The position numbers were made by a program, and so were the translations under genes. Below are positions 9,984-19,298 of a DNA stretch of 64,000 nt, piece by piece. The DNA is from GCA-2746365 sp963711255 (GTDB lineage: Bacteria > Pseudomonadota > Gammaproteobacteria > SZUA-229): positions 124,001 to 188,000 of the forward strand of contig CAVQDO010000035.1 in assembly GCA_963711255.1 (NCBI GenBank), read 5' to 3'. Every line of letters begins with the position of its first letter. The stretch's first letter is position 1. The notes below the pieces were generated by a model that was given only the letters and a program-made list of their open reading frames with translations, did no database searches and was not told the origin of the DNA.

Positions 9984-11357
9984 TCATGATATTTGTGATG
10001 GCAGCCAGGTGGCGAGCATGGGCCAGTAGGCAATCATGGCCATAGCAATAACCTGGATGACAATAAACGGAATAACGCCCTGATATATCTGTGTTGTTTT
10101 GATTTCTGCCGGAGCCACACCACGTAAATAAAATAAGGCAAAGCCAAACGGCGGCGTTAAGAATGATGTTTGCAGATTGATGGCTATCAGTATGCCCAGC
10201 CAGACAGGATCAATGCCCATGGCAAGTAATATTGGGCCTACAATAGGTACTATAACAAAAGTTATTTCAATAAAGTCGAGCACAAAGCCCAGCAGAAACA
10301 TAATTAACATGACAACAAATAAAGCGTGATATTTTCCTCCGCCCAGTTCGCCCAGTAATTCCTGGATAAGTTCTTCACCTTCGAGTCCGCGAAACACTAA
10401 AGAAAATAAAGCCGCGCCGATTAGAATCATAAACACCATGCAACTGACACGTGTTGTGCTGCGAACCACTTCCTGCATGGTTTGCAGTGTTAGCATGTTT
10501 TTTGATAGCGCCAGCAGCATGGCGCCTACCGCACCGATTGCTGCTGCTTCAGTTGGTGTTGCCAGGCCCGCAATAATAGAACCCAGCACTGCCAGTATTA
10601 AGGCTATTGGCGGCATCAGGCTTTTAATGACATCATGCAGCAGGCCGGGATCATCAATTTTATTTGTTATCTTCGCTGCAGGCATCGCTTCCTTGTTAAA
10701 TAGCGCTACGGCAAGAATATATACAATATATAAAGTAACCAGTAACAGGCCGGGTATTAGTGCACCGACAAACAGGTCGCCGACAGAAATACTTTCAGGT
10801 GAAAAAATGCCCATATCAAGCTGTGCCTGTTGATATGCGTTAGATAATACGTCGCCGAGTAAAACCAGTACGATTGATGGCGGAATAATCTGGCCCAGGG
10901 TGCCCGATGCGCATATCAGTCCGGTTGATATTTTCGGATCGTAACCCTGCTTTAACATGCTGGGTAAAGATAGCAGTCCCATCGTGACGACGGTTGCACC
11001 GACTATTCCGGTACTGGCTGCCAGTAACATACCAACAATAATGACAGAGATGCCCAGGCCGCCACGGAGACTGCCGAATAATCGCGACATGGTAGTTAAT
11101 AGATCATCAGCAATTCTTGAGCGTTCCAGCATGACGCCCATAAAAACAAACAGCGGTACCGCGATTAAAATCTGGTTGGAAATGATGCCGTATAAACGGT
11201 TGGGCAGTGCTTCTAAAAAGGCGGGGTCAAAGGTACCGGTCATTTCGCCAATAACCGTAAACAGCAGTGCCGTACCTGCCAGGGTAAATGCTACCGGATA
11301 GCCAATCAGCAAAAATACAAAGACGGTAGCAAACAGGTAAAGCGGCATGTATTCCAT
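9984..11357 (-). CDS. dctM: TRAP transporter large permease subunit
   Basis: A 457-residue polytopic membrane protein of the DctM family has about 12-13 hydrophobic segments and forms the ion-coupled translocation channel of a TRAP transporter. Family motifs visible include ILIAVPLFVFMGVMLERS, GIVGATVVTMGLLSLPSMLKQGYD, CASGTLGQIIPPSIVLVLLGD and TPTEAAAIGAVGA. It resembles the larger DctM variants that pair with mannitol/chloroaromatic-type receptors, which matches the receptor type at 2988-4061. The start overlaps the dctQ stop by one base (TAATG), so translation is coupled. Confidence 0.93.
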   Translation of the reverse strand: MEYMPLYLFATVFVFLLIGYPVAFTLAGTALLFTVIGEMTGTFDPAFLEALPNRLYGIISNQILIAVPLFVFMGVMLERSRIADDLLTTMSRLFGSLRGGLGISVIIVGMLLAASTGIVGATVVTMGLLSLPSMLKQGYDPKISTGLICASGTLGQIIPPSIVLVLLGDVLSNAYQQAQLDMGIFSPESISVGDLFVGALIPGLLLVTLYIVYILAVALFNKEAMPAAKITNKIDDPGLLHDVIKSLMPPIALILAVLGSIIAGLATPTEAAAIGAVGAMLLALSKNMLTLQTMQEVVRSTTRVSCMVFMILIGAALFSLVFRGLEGEELIQELLGELGGGKYHALFVVMLIMFLLGFVLDFIEITFVIVPIVGPILLAMGIDPVWLGILIAINLQTSFLTPPFGFALFYLRGVAPAEIKTTQIYQGVIPFIVIQVIAMAMIAYWPMLATWLPSQIS

Positions 11358-11881
11358 TAGTTGCTACCGTCCGGCTCAATATCATTGCTCAATATCGTTT
11401 CGATATTTCGCGCTATCTGGGTGAACGCCTGCAAGCTTAACAGGCCGGTCATTACCAGGATCAGGCTTTTTAGAAGAAAGACGCCTGGCAAGCCACCGGC
11501 TTCACGGGAGCTTTCCAGAACAGACCAGCTTTCAAAAATATATTGCCAGCTTATCCAGCTGACAAATAACATGAATGGTAATAACAGGAACAGGGCGCCG
11601 CACAAATCGACCCATGCCTTGCTGCGGGCCGAGAATCGGGAATAAAAAATATCGACGCGCACATGTGCATTTTGCTGCAAGGTATAGGCCATGCCGACAA
11701 GAAAAATACAGGCGTGTAAATATGTCGAGGTTTCCTGCAGGGCAATGGAGCCGCTATCAAAAACATAACGGATGACAACGACAACAAAAGTTACTAATAC
11801 CAGCAATAAACTTAACCAGGAAACAGTGCGGCCGCTCCAGTCAATAAACTGTTCTGTTACAGTAACAATTTTATCCAGCAT
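11357..11881 (-). CDS. dctQ: TRAP transporter small permease subunit
   Basis: A 174-residue protein of the DctQ family has four predicted membrane helices, beginning WLSLLLVLVTFVVVVIRYV, followed by the family pattern of an amphipathic stretch with LQETSTYLHACIFLVGMAYTL and the HVRVDIFYSRFS motif. DctQ supports DctM in TRAP uptake. It lies between thrB and dctM on the minus strand with a 33-base gap to thrB. No receptor gene is adjacent; see the receptor at 2988-4061. Confidence 0.9.
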   Translation of the reverse strand: MLDKIVTVTEQFIDWSGRTVSWLSLLLVLVTFVVVVIRYVFDSGSIALQETSTYLHACIFLVGMAYTLQQNAHVRVDIFYSRFSARSKAWVDLCGALFLLLPFMLFVSWISWQYIFESWSVLESSREAGGLPGVFLLKSLILVMTGLLSLQAFTQIARNIETILSNDIEPDGSN

Positions 11882-11914
11882 TATTTAATGGCGTCAGCGG
11901 CGAAGGCATAATGT

Positions 11915-12892
11915 TTACAGCCAGTAATTTATATAACTGCAGCTATTATGAATTCTGTCAGACAGTATGGCTTTGAATTCGTCAGGGTCTTTGGTGTGAA
12001 CCAGTTCGCCGGCACGTGGAAAGTGCTTGTCCTGCAGACGCGATAGCCAGAAACGCAGGGCACCGGCACGCAGCATGGCGGGCCAGTATTCCTTTTCATT
12101 ATCTGCCAGTGGCCGGAACATATTGTAGTGTGTCAGCAGTGCCTGAACCTTGTCTTTATTCAGGCTTGAGTCTTCATTGGTGCACCAGTCGTTGGCGGTA
12201 ATGGCGAGGTCATATAACAGCACATCATCGCAGGAATAATAGAAGTCGATGATGCCGCTAAAGCGGTCGGCAGATTTTTGCTCTGGAAGCTTGCTTTTTT
12301 CCCAAAGCGCATTATCACGAAACAGGTCAGCATGAATAACACCGCGTGGTAAATCAGCGTGTCGTTTTTCTTTCTGAAAATGAACTTCTACATCCAGCAT
12401 GCCGCGATCACTGTCAGAAATTTTATCCATCAGCCGGTGTGCAGTTTGCTGGCACCAGGCCGGACCGCGGGGATTATTCTGTCGGGTTTCAAAACTTAAG
12501 CCGGCAGCGTGCATTCTGCCCATGGCTTCGCCAAGTTGTTGACAATGACTAACTGTGGTCTCAATAATGCTGCCGCCGTTTAAACGCTCAACTAAAGCGA
12601 TGGGTTTGTCCTTGAAGTGGCTGAGGTATTGTCCCTGGCTATCGGCAACCGGGTTGGCGCTTGGTACCTTATGGTCTGCGAGGTGATGCATCAGGTTAAG
12701 GTAATACTGCATTTCCTCAAAGCTATGCTGTTCAAAAATAGTTAATACAAAACGGCCGCGCGTGGTGTTAACAAAATAATTGGTATTTTCAATGCCGTCA
12801 CTGATGCCCTGGTAATTGTCCAGCTCACCAACGTCATAATTTGAGAGAAAAGCGTTGAGTTCATTCTCTTCGATAATAGTGTACACAGACAT
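11915..12892 (-). CDS. thrB: Homoserine kinase, aminoglycoside phosphotransferase fold
   Basis: The 325-residue protein phosphorylates homoserine in threonine synthesis. It belongs to the ThrB type with a protein-kinase-like APH fold, not the GHMP type of E. coli. Visible features are the N-terminal YQGISDGIENTNYFV nucleotide-binding loop, the catalytic VIHADLFRDNALW segment, in which Asp and Asn serve catalysis and metal binding, and SGIIDFYYSCDD for the second metal ligand. In many gammaproteobacteria this gene neighbours polA. Here it is divergent from polA across a 260-base spacer and precedes dctQM on the minus strand. Confidence 0.92.
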   Translation of the reverse strand: MSVYTIIEENELNAFLSNYDVGELDNYQGISDGIENTNYFVNTTRGRFVLTIFEQHSFEEMQYYLNLMHHLADHKVPSANPVADSQGQYLSHFKDKPIALVERLNGGSIIETTVSHCQQLGEAMGRMHAAGLSFETRQNNPRGPAWCQQTAHRLMDKISDSDRGMLDVEVHFQKEKRHADLPRGVIHADLFRDNALWEKSKLPEQKSADRFSGIIDFYYSCDDVLLYDLAITANDWCTNEDSSLNKDKVQALLTHYNMFRPLADNEKEYWPAMLRAGALRFWLSRLQDKHFPRAGELVHTKDPDEFKAILSDRIHNSCSYINYWL

Positions 12893-13152
12893 AAGGCTTC
12901 GGTGGCTGGAAAGCAGTTCAAGAGTGTGGATAAAGGTCGGGATTCTAACGTATATAATGAATTTTCTAAATATTCTTAGGCAAATGAAGCTAAAAAACGC
13001 AATTCAGGACTAAAGTGTCCGTTTTTGACTGAGCCGAGTACACCCCGGCAGGGTGAAATTACTCAGCGTATTTAGCGAGATAACTATTAATGACTGCACT
13101 GGTTTGCGATAATCGCCGACCAGTAACTAAAATTCAATAGAGTTTCCCTGTA

Positions 13153-15858
13153 ATGACTGATAAAAAACCGCCGCTTATTCTTGTTGATGGCTCTTCCTAC
13201 CTGTTTCGTGCATTTCATGCACTGCCGCCATTAACTAACAGTAAAGGCCAGCCTACGGGTGCGGTTTACGGTGTCATTAATATGCTCAACAAGCTGGTTG
13301 AAGAATATAAGCCTGAGCATATCGCTGTGGTCTTCGACGCCAAGGGCAAAACTTTTCGCAATGACATGTACAAGGACTATAAAGCCAATCGTCCACCGAT
13401 GCCTGATGAACTGCGCAGCCAGATAGCGCCGTTGCATGAGCTGGTAGAAGCCCTGGGTTTTCCGATGATCGTGGTGCCAGACGTAGAGGCTGACGATGTA
13501 ATTGGCACCTACGCCAAACAGGCAGCCGAGCAGGGCGTTGATACCCTGATATCGACCGGTGACAAGGACCTGGCACAGCTGGTGAATCCGCATGTAACAC
13601 TAATTAATACAATGACTAACCTGGTTATGGATGAAGCCGGTGTCATGAAAAAATTTGACGTGCCGCCGAGCGCTATTATTGATTACCTTGCATTGATGGG
13701 TGATACCTCCGACAACATTCCGGGCGTACCTAAAGTGGGGCCAAAAACGGCAGCCAAGTGGCTGAAGCAATATGAAACGCTGGATAACCTGGTGGCGCAT
13801 GCCGATGAGATTAAAGGCAAGGTAGGCGAAAGCCTGCGTGATAACCTGGAGCAGTTGCCACTTTCACGTGAACTAACCACGATTAAATGTGATGTAGAGC
13901 TTGATCATTCGATTTCGGACCTGGCCATGCGTCCACCGCAGCTGGACAAGTTAAAACAGATTTATAGCGAAATGGAGTTTAAAACCTGGCTGTCAAACCT
14001 GTCGGCAGAGGCGGGTGATGAAAGTGAGGATGCGGTCATCACTAAACCGTCCGAGACAAAATACGACACGGTGCTGGATAAAAAATCTTTCGAGCGCTGG
14101 TTAAAGAAACTAACAAAGGCGGGGCAGTTTGCCTTTGATACCGAAACTACTTCTTTAGACTATATGCTGGCCAGGGTTGTTGGTGTCTCCTTTGCCGTGC
14201 AGGCGGGCGAAGCAGCCTATGTTCCTTTTGCACATGATTACATGGATGCGCCGGCACAGCTCAGTGAACAGGATGTTCTGGGCGCTTTAAAACCGCTGCT
14301 GGAGGATGAAAAAGTACAGAAAATTGGCCAGAATCTGAAATATGATGCGCACGTACTGGCGAACCATGACATTCAATTGAATGGTATTGCACAGGATTCC
14401 ATGCTGGAGTCTTATGTGCTGGATTCCACCAAGCGGCATAATATGGACGATATGGCGCTCAGGCTGTTAGGCCACAGTAGCATTCATTTTGAAGACATTG
14501 CCGGTAAAGGTGCTAAACAGCTGACCTTTAATCAAATCGATCTAGATAAAGCTGGCCCCTATGCCGCTGAAGATGCGGATATTACACTGCAGATACACCA
14601 GGTATTGCAGCAGCAACTGGCGAAAGAACCGACCCTGAAAAAAGTGTATGAAGAAATTGAATTACCGCTGCTAAAAGTACTGCTGGGAATTGAACGCACC
14701 GGGGTAAAAATTGATATCGCCATGCTGCAGCAGCAAAGCCTGCAACTGGCGGAGCGAATGAAAGAGCTGGAGCAGCAGGCTTATGATGAAGCCGGTGAAA
14801 CCTTTAACCTGGCCTCGCCAAAACAGCTAAGTGTCATCCTGTTTGAAAAGCTTGAAATACCCTCGAAAAAGAAAACCAAAACCGGTCAGTATTCGACCGC
14901 AGAAGAAGTGTTGCAGGAGCTGGCGGCAGATTATGAGCTGCCCAGAATTCTGCTCGAGCATCGCAGCGTCAGTAAGCTGAAATCAACTTACACCGATAAG
15001 CTGCCATTGCAGGTTAATGAAAAAACCGGCCGTGTGCATACTTCATATAATCAAACGGTAGCGGCGACGGGTCGCCTGTCATCGACAGACCCGAACTTGC
15101 AGAACATCCCTATTCGAAGTGAAGAAGGCCGGCGAATCCGACAGGCTTTTATTGCGCCAGACGGCTATAAAATGCTGGCGGCAGACTATTCCCAGGTCGA
15201 GCTGCGCATTATGGCGCACCTGTCAGAAGATGAAAGCTTATTGCGCGCATTTGCTGACGGTATTGATGTGCACCGCGCCACGGCGGCAGAAGTATTCGGT
15301 GTTGATCTGGACGATGTGCAGCCTGAACAGCGCCGTGCTGCCAAAGCCATCAACTTTGGACTGATTTACGGTATGTCTGCATTCGGTCTGGCCAAACAGC
15401 TAAACATCGGCCGTTACGAAGCACAGGATTATATCGATACCTATTTTGCGCGTTATCCCGGGGTAAAAGTTTATATGGATGAAACACGCGAACGGGCACA
15501 TGACAAGGGTTATGTTGAAACGGTTTACGGCCGACGCCTGTATCTGCCGGAAATAAATTCCCGCAACGGCCAGCGCCGGCAATATGCAGAACGCACCGCC
15601 ATTAACGCACCCATGCAGGGAACGGCAGCCGATATTATTAAACGCGCAATGATTTCGGTTGATCGGGCACTGGCGAACAGTAAAGTTGATGCCAGGGTCG
15701 TTATGCAGGTGCATGATGAGCTGGTGGTTGAAGTTCTTGAAAAAGACCTGGAAGCGGTTGCTGATTTACTCAGAACAGAGATGGAGCAGGCCGCTACGCT
15801 GAAAGTACCGTTAATTGTTGATATCGGTATTGGTAATAACTGGGATGAGGCGCACTAA
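13153..15858 (+). CDS. polA: DNA polymerase I
   Basis: The 901-residue protein carries all three PolA domains, which serve Okazaki fragment processing and repair synthesis. The N-terminal 5'-3' exonuclease (residues 1-about 270) shows ILVDGSSYLFRAFHA, VFDAKGKTFR and DVEADDVIGTYA. The 3'-5' exonuclease appears intact, with FDTETTSLD and YAAEDADITLQ. The polymerase domain has ATGRLSSTDPNLQNIPIRS, LAADYSQVELRIMAHLS, RRAAKAINFGLIYGMSAFG and QVHDELVVEV. Length and order match the family (928 in E. coli). It is followed by a small-RNA-like spacer and convergent engB, the gammaproteobacterial arrangement. Confidence 0.98.
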   Translation: MTDKKPPLILVDGSSYLFRAFHALPPLTNSKGQPTGAVYGVINMLNKLVEEYKPEHIAVVFDAKGKTFRNDMYKDYKANRPPMPDELRSQIAPLHELVEALGFPMIVVPDVEADDVIGTYAKQAAEQGVDTLISTGDKDLAQLVNPHVTLINTMTNLVMDEAGVMKKFDVPPSAIIDYLALMGDTSDNIPGVPKVGPKTAAKWLKQYETLDNLVAHADEIKGKVGESLRDNLEQLPLSRELTTIKCDVELDHSISDLAMRPPQLDKLKQIYSEMEFKTWLSNLSAEAGDESEDAVITKPSETKYDTVLDKKSFERWLKKLTKAGQFAFDTETTSLDYMLARVVGVSFAVQAGEAAYVPFAHDYMDAPAQLSEQDVLGALKPLLEDEKVQKIGQNLKYDAHVLANHDIQLNGIAQDSMLESYVLDSTKRHNMDDMALRLLGHSSIHFEDIAGKGAKQLTFNQIDLDKAGPYAAEDADITLQIHQVLQQQLAKEPTLKKVYEEIELPLLKVLLGIERTGVKIDIAMLQQQSLQLAERMKELEQQAYDEAGETFNLASPKQLSVILFEKLEIPSKKKTKTGQYSTAEEVLQELAADYELPRILLEHRSVSKLKSTYTDKLPLQVNEKTGRVHTSYNQTVAATGRLSSTDPNLQNIPIRSEEGRRIRQAFIAPDGYKMLAADYSQVELRIMAHLSEDESLLRAFADGIDVHRATAAEVFGVDLDDVQPEQRRAAKAINFGLIYGMSAFGLAKQLNIGRYEAQDYIDTYFARYPGVKVYMDETRERAHDKGYVETVYGRRLYLPEINSRNGQRRQYAERTAINAPMQGTAADIIKRAMISVDRALANSKVDARVVMQVHDELVVEVLEKDLEAVADLLRTEMEQAATLKVPLIVDIGIGNNWDEAH

Positions 15859-16182
15859 GGCTTGACCCTGTCAGTGTTTCATCCTGAAAATGGTGAAACA
15901 TTGAGCAATTAGTGTAAACTTTTTCGACATACGGTTCTTAGCGTAAGGTCGTCACTTTATGAATTAAGCAGTTATTATAACTATCTGATTTTAAATAGTA
16001 AAATCTTATTTTGACAAAAAAATCAACAACCGCCTGTCGGTTTTCATGCGACTTTTACATTCATTTATCCTGCATCTTTTGACTTATCCTCTGGATAGTC
16101 TTTAATCACTCTATACAAAGATTTTTCAAGAAGTCTCTAACGATAAGCTAGACAGGTTTTTGTAAATACGCTGTAGCCCGGC

Positions 16183-16276
16183 GTAGGTTCGCTCTCTCCC
16201 TTTTGCGAGCCACTGGAGTCGGCTTCCCCAAACTGACTCCGTCTTTATTGCCCGGCCTTTGGCCGGGCATTTTTTT
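16183..16276 (+). ncRNA. Candidate small RNA in the Spot 42/ErsA position, with C/U-rich loops
   Basis: The polA-engB spacer holds Spot 42 (spf) in enterics and ErsA in Pseudomonas. Here it ends in three consecutive stem-loops. Hairpin 1 pairs 16186-16192 with 16205-16211 (seven pairs, one G-U) around a 12-base loop, TCTCTCCCTTTT. Hairpin 2 pairs GGAGTC (16215-16220) with GACTCC (16235-16240) around a loop containing CTTCCCC. Hairpin 3 is a strong intrinsic terminator at 16250-16276. The 5' end is inferred: TAGACA at 16149-16154 and a weak TGTAGC at 16172-16177, spaced 17 bases, would start transcription near 16183. The single-stranded pyrimidine loops are complementary to Shine-Dalgarno sequences, as in Hfq-dependent riboregulators. 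No primary-sequence match to spf is obvious, so family membership rests on position and structure. Confidence 0.65.
16250..16276 (+). terminator. Intrinsic terminator of the polA-engB spacer RNA
   Basis: GCCCGGCC (16250-16257), a TTT loop and GGCCGGGC (16261-16268) form a perfect eight-pair stem, followed by A and seven T residues. It would end polA read-through as well as the candidate sRNA. Confidence 0.9.
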
Positions 16277-16300
16277 AACTATCTATAAGAGATTTTTTCC

Positions 16301-16322
16301 CCGCAGAGACGTGTCTCTGCGG
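16301..16322. repeat. Compact palindrome of the CCGCAGAG family, copy 2
   Basis: CCGCAGAGAC at 16301-16310 and its exact complement at 16313-16322 flank a GT centre, giving a 22-base perfect palindrome. It lies 14 bases from the engB stop codon and is followed by GGTAATAAGC, like the edges of the copies at 2881-2945 and 40832-40921. It appears to be a minimal member lacking the internal part of the longer copies. Confidence 0.85.
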
Positions 16323-16335
16323 TAATAAGCTTTTC

Positions 16336-16968
16336 TCACTCCACAGGAAGTTCCAGCCAGTCATTTAACCTGGTCACCAGTTCATCCAGGCCGGTTTTTT
16401 TCAATGCTGAAAAAACCTGCACACTGGCAGTAATATTGGCTTCTTTTAATAATTTCTGTGTTTTTAGCTTGCTGTTTTGCTGTGCGCCGCGCTTGATTTT
16501 GTCGGCTTTGGTCAGCAGCACGTGAGCAGGCAGGTCATAGTGCTGGCACCATTCGAGCATCTGCCAGTCGTAATCGTTGAGTGGGTGGCGAATGTCCATT
16601 ATAACCACCAGGCCTTTAAGCGACAGCTGGTCACTGATGTACTGCGTCATCAGGTTTTCCCATTCCTTTTTCATGGCGACGGGTACTTTGGCAAAACCGT
16701 AGCCGGGTAAATCAACCAGGCGACGCTCTTCATCCAGCTGGAAAAAGTTAACCAGCCGGGTCCGCCCGGGGGTTTTACTGGTTCGTGCCAGCCCCTTGTT
16801 ATCACATAAGGTGTTGAGTGCGCTAGATTTGCCTGCGTTTGAACGGCCGGCAAATGCGACTTCGCTGCCATTGTGCGGGAATTGGGCGGCTTTACCGGCA
16901 CTGATTAGAAATTGTGCTCTACGGTAATAGCGATTATCGACTTTGGGTTTGTCAGCGGCTTTGTTCAT
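16336..16968 (-). CDS. engB: Ribosome biogenesis GTPase EngB (YihA/YsxC)
   Basis: This 210-residue TRAFAC GTPase is required for late assembly of the 50S ribosomal subunit. G1 is GRSNAGKSS (residues 41-49), G2 lies in KTPGRTRLVNFF, G3 is VDLPGYGFAKV, G4 is TKADKI and G5 is near QVFSALKKTG. Length and motif spacing match the family. It is convergent with polA, with the candidate sRNA and a palindrome between them. Confidence 0.96.
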   Translation of the reverse strand: MNKAADKPKVDNRYYRRAQFLISAGKAAQFPHNGSEVAFAGRSNAGKSSALNTLCDNKGLARTSKTPGRTRLVNFFQLDEERRLVDLPGYGFAKVPVAMKKEWENLMTQYISDQLSLKGLVVIMDIRHPLNDYDWQMLEWCQHYDLPAHVLLTKADKIKRGAQQNSKLKTQKLLKEANITASVQVFSALKKTGLDELVTRLNDWLELPVE

Positions 16969-17153
16969 GGTGAGGCATTTTACCTGTTTCCGTATTGATT
17001 GATATATGTCGCGAAATTGATCATTAAGATAGCCGTTGAAATGTCGGCTGAATAATAAGAGATTTCTGATATTGAAGGAATCATGCAGGTGGTGTAGAAT
17101 CTCGCCACTTTTTTTGCTCTTTTACTGAGCTAAATATGTTTGGAGTTCAAACA

Positions 17154-17777
17154 ATGAAAAAATTGATTTTAGCTGGCATCGCACTGCTATTTACTGGTTC
17201 AAGTATGATGCTGGCTGGCGCCGCAATTGCAGGTGATGCAACTGCCGGTAAAACTAAATCGGCTGCCTGTGGCGGTTGCCACGGATTCGATGGCAATAGT
17301 CCAATAGCGATGTACCCTAAACTTGCTGGCCAGAATGAGGCTTATATCAGCAAGCAGATTATGGACTTTAAAGCCAACGATACACGCCAGAACGCGATTA
17401 TGTTAGGCATGTCAGCCGCACTTTCTGAAAAAGATGCAGCGGATATCGGTGCCTATTACCAGGCACAGAGCGTAAGCACAGCGCCAGCATTTGATGAAGC
17501 CAAAGCAGTAGCTGGCCGTGAAATGTACAAAGGCGGCGATATGCAGAAAGGCATCCCGGCCTGTCAGGCGTGCCACGGTCCTACTGGTGCAGGCACTGCA
17601 GGTATCGGTTATCCTCAGCTGGGTGGACAATACACTGAATATACACTGGCCCAGTTAAAAGCGTTTAAAGGTGGCACACGTAAAAATGACGACAAAATGC
17701 TGATGCGTTCTATCGTTGAGAAAATGTCTGATAAAGAAATGGAAGCGGTTGCTAATTACATAGCCAGCTTAAAATAA
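17154..17777 (+). CDS. Dihaem cytochrome c4
   Basis: The 207-residue precursor is a periplasmic dihaem cytochrome c4, which passes electrons from the bc1 complex to terminal oxidases. A signal peptide (MKKLILAGIALLF... ending AIAGDA) is followed by two homologous c-type domains with haem sites CGGCH (residues 39-43) and CQACH (137-141). Each domain has a downstream Met ligand region (IMLGMSAALSEKDAADIGAYY and MLMRSIVEKMSDKEMEAVANYI). I chose the ATG at 17154 because GGAG at 17142-17145 is well placed. An ATG at 17136 would add six residues before the signal peptide. It lies just before the ccm cluster that matures such proteins, separated by a terminator. Confidence 0.93.
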   Translation: MKKLILAGIALLFTGSSMMLAGAAIAGDATAGKTKSAACGGCHGFDGNSPIAMYPKLAGQNEAYISKQIMDFKANDTRQNAIMLGMSAALSEKDAADIGAYYQAQSVSTAPAFDEAKAVAGREMYKGGDMQKGIPACQACHGPTGAGTAGIGYPQLGGQYTEYTLAQLKAFKGGTRKNDDKMLMRSIVEKMSDKEMEAVANYIASLK

Positions 17778-17801
17778 GCCGGTAGTAATAAACGGGTAAG
17801 T

Positions 17802-17831
17802 AAAAAAGGATGGCTTTTGCCATCCTTTTTT
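17802..17831 (+). terminator. Intrinsic terminator after cytochrome c4
   Basis: AAGGATGGC, a TTTT loop and GCCATCCTT, followed by a T-run, form a clear Rho-independent terminator 24 bases after the cytochrome c4 stop codon. It separates this gene from the ccm operon. Confidence 0.9.
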
Positions 17832-17957
17832 GTCTATTAAGTGGCAACACTTTCTAACCTGCTGTTTTCGCAATGATTGACTTATGTCTGCTAAACTCTG
17901 CGCCTGAAAATGGCATACTCTGCCCATGTTGGTTCAACCTATGCACAAAATTCGGTA

Positions 17958-18599
17958 ATGCTTGAAATTCAATCGCTAGAATGTGTACGTGATGATCGAT
18001 TGTTGTTCAGTGAATTAAACTTCACTGTTGCAGAATCCGAGGTGTTACAGATAGAAGGCCCTAACGGCAGCGGTAAGACCAGTCTGCTGCGTATTGTCTG
18101 TGGTTTGCGCCTGGCGGATGCGGGCAAGGTGCTGTGGCAGGGTGAATCAGTGCATTCGAACCGGGAAGATTACTACGCCAGTATGGTTTATATCGGCCAT
18201 CTTCCCTGTATCAAGGGTGAGCTGACCGTACTGGAAAACGTCAGAGCGCTGCTGGATACCCGCTCTTTTTCAGTATCAAATGAAAAGATCGAGGCGGCGC
18301 TGGCCAAGGTGGGACTGGCGACTTACGAAGATGTGGCCGGTAAGGCGCTATCGTCCGGGCAAAGACGCCGAATATTACTGGCATTTATCGAGCTGGCAGA
18401 AGCCAGGCTGTGGATACTGGATGAACCGCTGACTGCGCTGGATGTGGATGGCGTGGCATTGATGGAATCAATGATTTTAGAGCACCGCGAAGCGGGCGGC
18501 AGTGTGATTTTTACCACGCATCACGGCATGCAGCTGGATTGCGAGATGCGTTCGGTACAGTTAGGCAATAAAACGAATTCAGGCTGGATGGCAGACTGA
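17958..18599 (+). CDS. ccmA: Haem exporter ATP-binding protein CcmA
   Basis: CcmA is the ATPase of the CcmABCD machine that releases holo-CcmE during cytochrome c maturation. It has the Walker A motif GPNGSGKTS, the ABC signature LSSGQRRRILLA, Walker B LWILDEPLTALD and the H-loop TTHH. I place the start at 17958 because MLEIQSLECVRDDRLLF aligns with the known CcmA N-terminus. The frame stays open to an ATG at 17910, which would add 16 residues. The stop overlaps the ccmB start (TGATG). Confidence 0.94.
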   Translation: MLEIQSLECVRDDRLLFSELNFTVAESEVLQIEGPNGSGKTSLLRIVCGLRLADAGKVLWQGESVHSNREDYYASMVYIGHLPCIKGELTVLENVRALLDTRSFSVSNEKIEAALAKVGLATYEDVAGKALSSGQRRRILLAFIELAEARLWILDEPLTALDVDGVALMESMILEHREAGGSVIFTTHHGMQLDCEMRSVQLGNKTNSGWMAD

Positions 18600-19270
18600 T
18601 GCTGAAAGCGTTTTATTATTTGTTGCTCAGGGATTTACGCCTGGCCTTGCGAAATCGCCATGAACTGGCAAATCCGCTGATATTTTTTGTTTTAGTGGTG
18701 ACTTTATTCCCACTGGCCGTGACCCCGACAGAATCGGCATTACGCGCTATGGCACCGGGCGTAATCTGGGTTTCGGCACTGCTGTCTGTACTTTTGTCAC
18801 TGGACCGTTTGTTCAAGCAGGATTATGATGACGGTTCTCTGGACCAGCTAATGCTGAGTCCGAACCCGCTGGTGATACTGGTTTTTGCCAAGGTGTTTGC
18901 GCACTGGTTGTTGACCGGTTTGCCACTGGTGATTATGGCGCCCCTGCTGGGTATGTTCATGTCGCTGCCTGCGGAAGCTATCAGTGTACTGATTTACAGC
19001 CTGCTGCTGGGCACGCCCGTATTAAGTTTAATTGGCGCAATAGGGGTATCATTAACTGTTGCGGTGAACCGGGGCGGGGTTTTGTTGTCACTAATTGTTC
19101 TGCCCCTGTATATTCCGATATTAATATTCGGTGCAAATGCAGTCGATGTGGCAATGGACGGATTGAGTGTTAAAGGCCAGTTATATTTTCTGGCAGCAGT
19201 GCTGGCCCTGGCGGTATCGCTGGCACCCCTGGCCACCGCGGTCGCATTAAGAATTACAGCCTCTCGTTAA
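18599..19270 (+). CDS. ccmB: Haem exporter permease CcmB
   Basis: This 223-residue inner-membrane protein has six hydrophobic segments and forms a complex with CcmA, CcmC and CcmD. The N-terminus (FYYLLLRDLRLALRNRHELANPLIFF) and the segment LFKQDYDDGSLDQLMLSP are typical of CcmB. The start shares one base with the ccmA stop codon, indicating translational coupling. Confidence 0.95.
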   Translation: MLKAFYYLLLRDLRLALRNRHELANPLIFFVLVVTLFPLAVTPTESALRAMAPGVIWVSALLSVLLSLDRLFKQDYDDGSLDQLMLSPNPLVILVFAKVFAHWLLTGLPLVIMAPLLGMFMSLPAEAISVLIYSLLLGTPVLSLIGAIGVSLTVAVNRGGVLLSLIVLPLYIPILIFGANAVDVAMDGLSVKGQLYFLAAVLALAVSLAPLATAVALRITASR

Positions 19271-19298
19271 GACAGGCAAATTATTATATAGATAAATT

